From Physcomitrium patens (Eukaryota > Streptophyta > Bryopsida > Funariales > Funariaceae), in assembly GCF_000002425.4 (NCBI RefSeq), contig NC_037257.1:7174533-7238532 (forward strand): a stretch of 64,000 nucleotides of DNA. The letters are read 5' to 3'. Each line of letters starts with the position of its first letter. The first letter of the stretch is position 1. The translations under genes were made by a program, and so were the position numbers. Below, one piece after another: positions 61,224-64,000 of this stretch. The notes under the pieces are model-generated. The model worked only from the letters and a program-made list of their open reading frames with translations, searched no databases and was not told where the DNA came from.

Positions 61224-61450
61224 TGTCACCCGAGATCGACAGAACCATATTGCCAAAAGATCTGCTTGAGACACAGAAATTGCTACACAGCAGGCAATTC
61301 AAGCAACACATGGCATCGGAGCAGGAAAGCTTCTTAACCATCGAAATAGCCGCTGCCGCTGCCGCTGCCGCACATCTTCGGCGTTTTCGGCGGCGACGTG
61401 AGGCACACGTGAGCTTCAATGGAGCCTTCTGCACATTTTCCTCACGTGCT
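61224..61450 (-). promoter_or_regulatory. Upstream region of the TyrRS copy with a GCC/GCT triplet run
   Basis: A GC-rich stretch upstream of the minus-strand TyrRS copy, including a short run of gccgct-type triplets near 61,350-61,372. A poly-T tract (61,469-61,499 as read on plus) marks the return to AT-rich DNA. Confidence 0.4.
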
Positions 61451-61468
61451 TAGTTGCTCATCTGCCAA

Positions 61469-61499
61469 GCTTCTTTTTTTTTTTTTTTTTTTTTTTTTT
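61469..61499. repeat. Poly-T tract
   Basis: About 30 consecutive T residues, followed about 30 bp later by an (ACA)n/(CAA)n run near 61,529-61,547. No element end could be assigned to it. Confidence 0.85.
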
Positions 61500-63433
61500 G
61501 ATATTTGTTTGAGCAACTTAATATAAGACAACAACAACAACAACAATAAAATGTTCGATTCTATTTGTACAAGATTTGGGCATTAATTCAGCCTAGGCCA
61601 AGCTTGCTCTCTGAACACTTGTGTCAATATGGTGCCTTTTATATCCGTGTCATGCATTTGTAACTATGTTCTTGTCTCTTTCTGTGTGTTAGTGTGCTTT
61701 GAATTATTCTGTTCTTTATTTTATTTTGAGTTGATTATGAATCAGTTCTTTCATTCGTGTTTTCAGTCTTTTCAGCTCAAGTATATTTGTGTTTAGTTTT
61801 TTCATCGATAAAATGATTGCTGTTATGACATGCTTACTAAATGCCGACTATGTTTTCATGAAATGTTGTATATTCTTGAGTTTGATTCTTAGGTACACAC
61901 AGTGAAATTTTGTTTTAAAAGTAAAGATAAGAAAAATATAGTTCAGTGTATGTGTGTATATATGTATATATGAGTTTCATGCAACATAAAAAGATATTAT
62001 AATTTATTCAGGAAATAGTCATAGTAATTTAGAATGTAAGATACATTTTCAAAACATGTTTTTTTTTATAGTATTTTACCCACATCTAACTACATGCATG
62101 TATATATAAATATATTCACACATAAAAATAATGTTGTATCAAATATTTGAATATATGATTGTAGAATAGGTAAATAAACTTTGTAGTAAGTTACTGGTTG
62201 GTTATTGATAACCTTGAGAATTAGACTGATGGTTAGGCAGTTTAGTTGGTAACAGTAGGTTGTTAGTCGAATAAATGGTTAAGAATTCAAAGGGTCATAA
62301 CCTTTGGAATCCGCTAGCCGATGGATCATCTTTTTGGTAGGATAAAGAGGTTGAGGAAAGAGAGATCGAAGCCAGACTGTGATAGTCGTAAGCCGAGGAA
62401 AGCTTGGTGCTACCTCTTTTTGTTTCTTTGTTGTTGATGAGTAAATGGATAGTTTCTGAATACTGAGAAGTTAGTCTGGAGTGCAAGATTGTGAGAGTCG
62501 TAAGCCAAGATATTGAATTCTGTGTGATGAAATGAGAAATTGAATACAATAGGCAAGCTGGAGATCAGTAATTGAATATATATAAACCACAAAGAGAGTA
62601 AGTAGGAGATGAACGGATAAGAATATAGAAGTATTGTTGAATTGATAGTCGTAGAATGGATTATGGGTTGAATTAAGATGGAAGAAGTAAGCCTTGGTAT
62701 TTTGTAGTTGATAATTGATTTCAGATAGCCAGAGTATAGTCAATTGTGACACTAATAGATCCAATTCATATAACCAGTCTTTCCTCGTGTTCGAACCCAC
62801 CTCTATTAGTTCAATTGCTTTGGTATATTGAAGCTTAAACACAACAAGAATAACAATGGTATATATATATATATATATATATAACATGAAATGTTAGAAA
62901 TTGATTGTATGGGAGATGGAATTATATGTTGAATGAGAACATGAGAAGAACCAGTTTTAGGATTACAAATATGTGAGTTATAATTCAAGGTAGTATTGAT
63001 TTTCTAAAGAAGAATGAAAGATTATGAGTGATAATCATGAAGGGGAGGATTAATCATAATTATTTTATTCTTTTATCCTAAAAACATGTTAAATATATAT
63101 TTTTTAAATTTTATTTGTTGATATTTAATAACACAAATATTCATATATATATATATATATATTCAAAAAAATTCAAAAGATATATTTGTTTAATCTTTAA
63201 GATATATTTGTTTAATCTTTATATTTGTCAAATCAAATCCAAAATGTTCGATTGAAATCATATTTTTTAGATGCCAAATTTTTATTTAATCATCTTTAAT
63301 GCTTTTAATTATATTTATTAAAAAAACAAATATATTATTAAATTATTTAAATATATAAGTCTATAAATTAACATGTATATTTTCTTGAATATTTTTTTGA
63401 AAATCCATAAATTATTTTATTTGATAAAAAATA
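61500..63433. other. AT-rich spacer, possible unclassified repeat at 62,190-62,830
   Basis: No supported gene. The segment 62,190-62,830 is richer in G than its surroundings and repeats tagtcgtaagccgagga / gagtcgtaagccaagat at about 62,384 and 62,493, with a weaker copy at 62,643. A tRNA-like B-box string, gttcgaaccc, sits at about 62,790-62,799. An (AT)n run at 62,859-62,882 creates the Ile-Tyr runs in the minus-strand frames. Further (AT)n lies at about 63,144-63,161. Confidence 0.5.
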
Positions 63434-63697
63434 NNNNNNNNNNNNNNNNNNNNNNNNNNNNNNNNNNNNNNNNNNNNNNNNNNNNNNNNNNNNNNNNNNN
63501 NNNNNNNNNNNNNNNNNNNNNNNNNNNNNNNNNNNNNNNNNNNNNNNNNNNNNNNNNNNNNNNNNNNNNNNNNNNNNNNNNNNNNNNNNNNNNNNNNNNN
63601 NNNNNNNNNNNNNNNNNNNNNNNNNNNNNNNNNNNNNNNNNNNNNNNNNNNNNNNNNNNNNNNNNNNNNNNNNNNNNNNNNNNNNNNNNNNNNNNNN
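63434..63697. other. Assembly gap (Ns)
   Basis: 264 undetermined bases in AT-rich repeat DNA. The frame that spans it is meaningless. Confidence 1.
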
Positions 63698-63780
63698 TTT
63701 TATATTTTTTATCTTAAAATCAATTTATATCTTAAAAATTTGGAATTTTATTTTTATTATTTATTTTATATATCGTTTTG

Positions 63781-64000
63781 TCAAGGACATGAATGTTGAA
63801 GAAATAAAAGATTAAGATACTCTTGTGTTACTTGAAAAAATTAGATAATTATTCAAAAATGATATAATATTAAATTAAAATGGCTATTTTTAAAGATAAA
63901 AAGATTAAAAAATCTTGAAATAAGAATAAGGACCCAAAAGGCATTGACAAGAGTGAAGAAGGCTTCATTCTTGCCTCTATATATACTATCTAATTAGAAG
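63781..64000 (-). repeat. Gypsy LTR, minus strand, cut by window edge
   Basis: From about 63,781 (tcaaggacatgaatgttgaa) to the right edge the sequence matches the minus-strand LTR at 27,650-27,870, including gcattgacaagagtgaagaa and gcctctatatatact. The internal part of the element, if any, would lie to the left, but only AT-rich DNA and the assembly gap are seen there, so a solo or truncated LTR is possible. Confidence 0.7.

Noticed and set aside
61090-61434. 114-residue minus-strand frame with an alanine and glycine run
   Set aside because: It is a shifted frame over TyrRS exon 1 and the triplet-rich upstream stretch; the composition explains it.

Overview
This is eukaryotic nuclear DNA, almost certainly from a land plant and most likely a moss. 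The genes give plant-type proteins with many short introns. Between them lie very AT-rich blocks packed with chromodomain-bearing Ty3/gypsy elements. The species cannot be named from the sequence alone. The moss call rests on this islands-in-repeats layout and on recognised protein families, not on a search.

Layout. (1) 1-29,100 is a nest of decayed LTR retrotransposons. One plus-strand gypsy chromovirus (element A, about 910-21,886) carries at least five later insertions: a solo-LTR-like block (2,288-3,540); a second gypsy copy with both LTRs whose interior is now a Ty1/copia piece (4,297-8,534); two members of a roughly 1.3-1.45 kb repeat (9,914-11,189 and 20,201-21,656); and a full-length sister gypsy copy (element C, 11,331-17,717, 558-bp LTRs, ATTAA target duplication). 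A minus-strand relative (21,887-28,188) and plus-strand LTR and integrase scraps (28,190-29,095) follow. All are broken fossils. (2) 29,100-36,300 is AT-rich and gene-free. (3) 36,500-43,800 is a gene island with balanced base composition. It holds a single-exon coiled-coil protein gene (38,887-39,939, plus) with a long GC-rich leader, and a minus-strand TPR protein gene (42,158-42,850). (4) 44,000-53,000 is AT-rich, with gypsy LTR scraps and another solo-LTR-like insertion. (5) 53,000-61,450 is a second gene island. It has an intact eight-exon cystinosin-type lysosomal/vacuolar cystine transporter gene (54,544-57,201, plus), facing a minus-strand, intron-bearing cytosolic tyrosyl-tRNA synthetase copy (59,020-61,223) that is clearly decayed. 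(6) 61,450-64,000 is AT-rich, with a 264-base assembly gap and a minus-strand gypsy LTR running off the right edge.

The host genes are unrelated housekeeping or structural genes and do not form a pathway. I see no new defence, biosynthetic or mobile system. The most useful observations are the exon-resolved cystinosin gene, the intron-containing TyrRS pseudogene, and the layered insertion history of the retroelement nest, whose order can be read from target duplications and span lengths.
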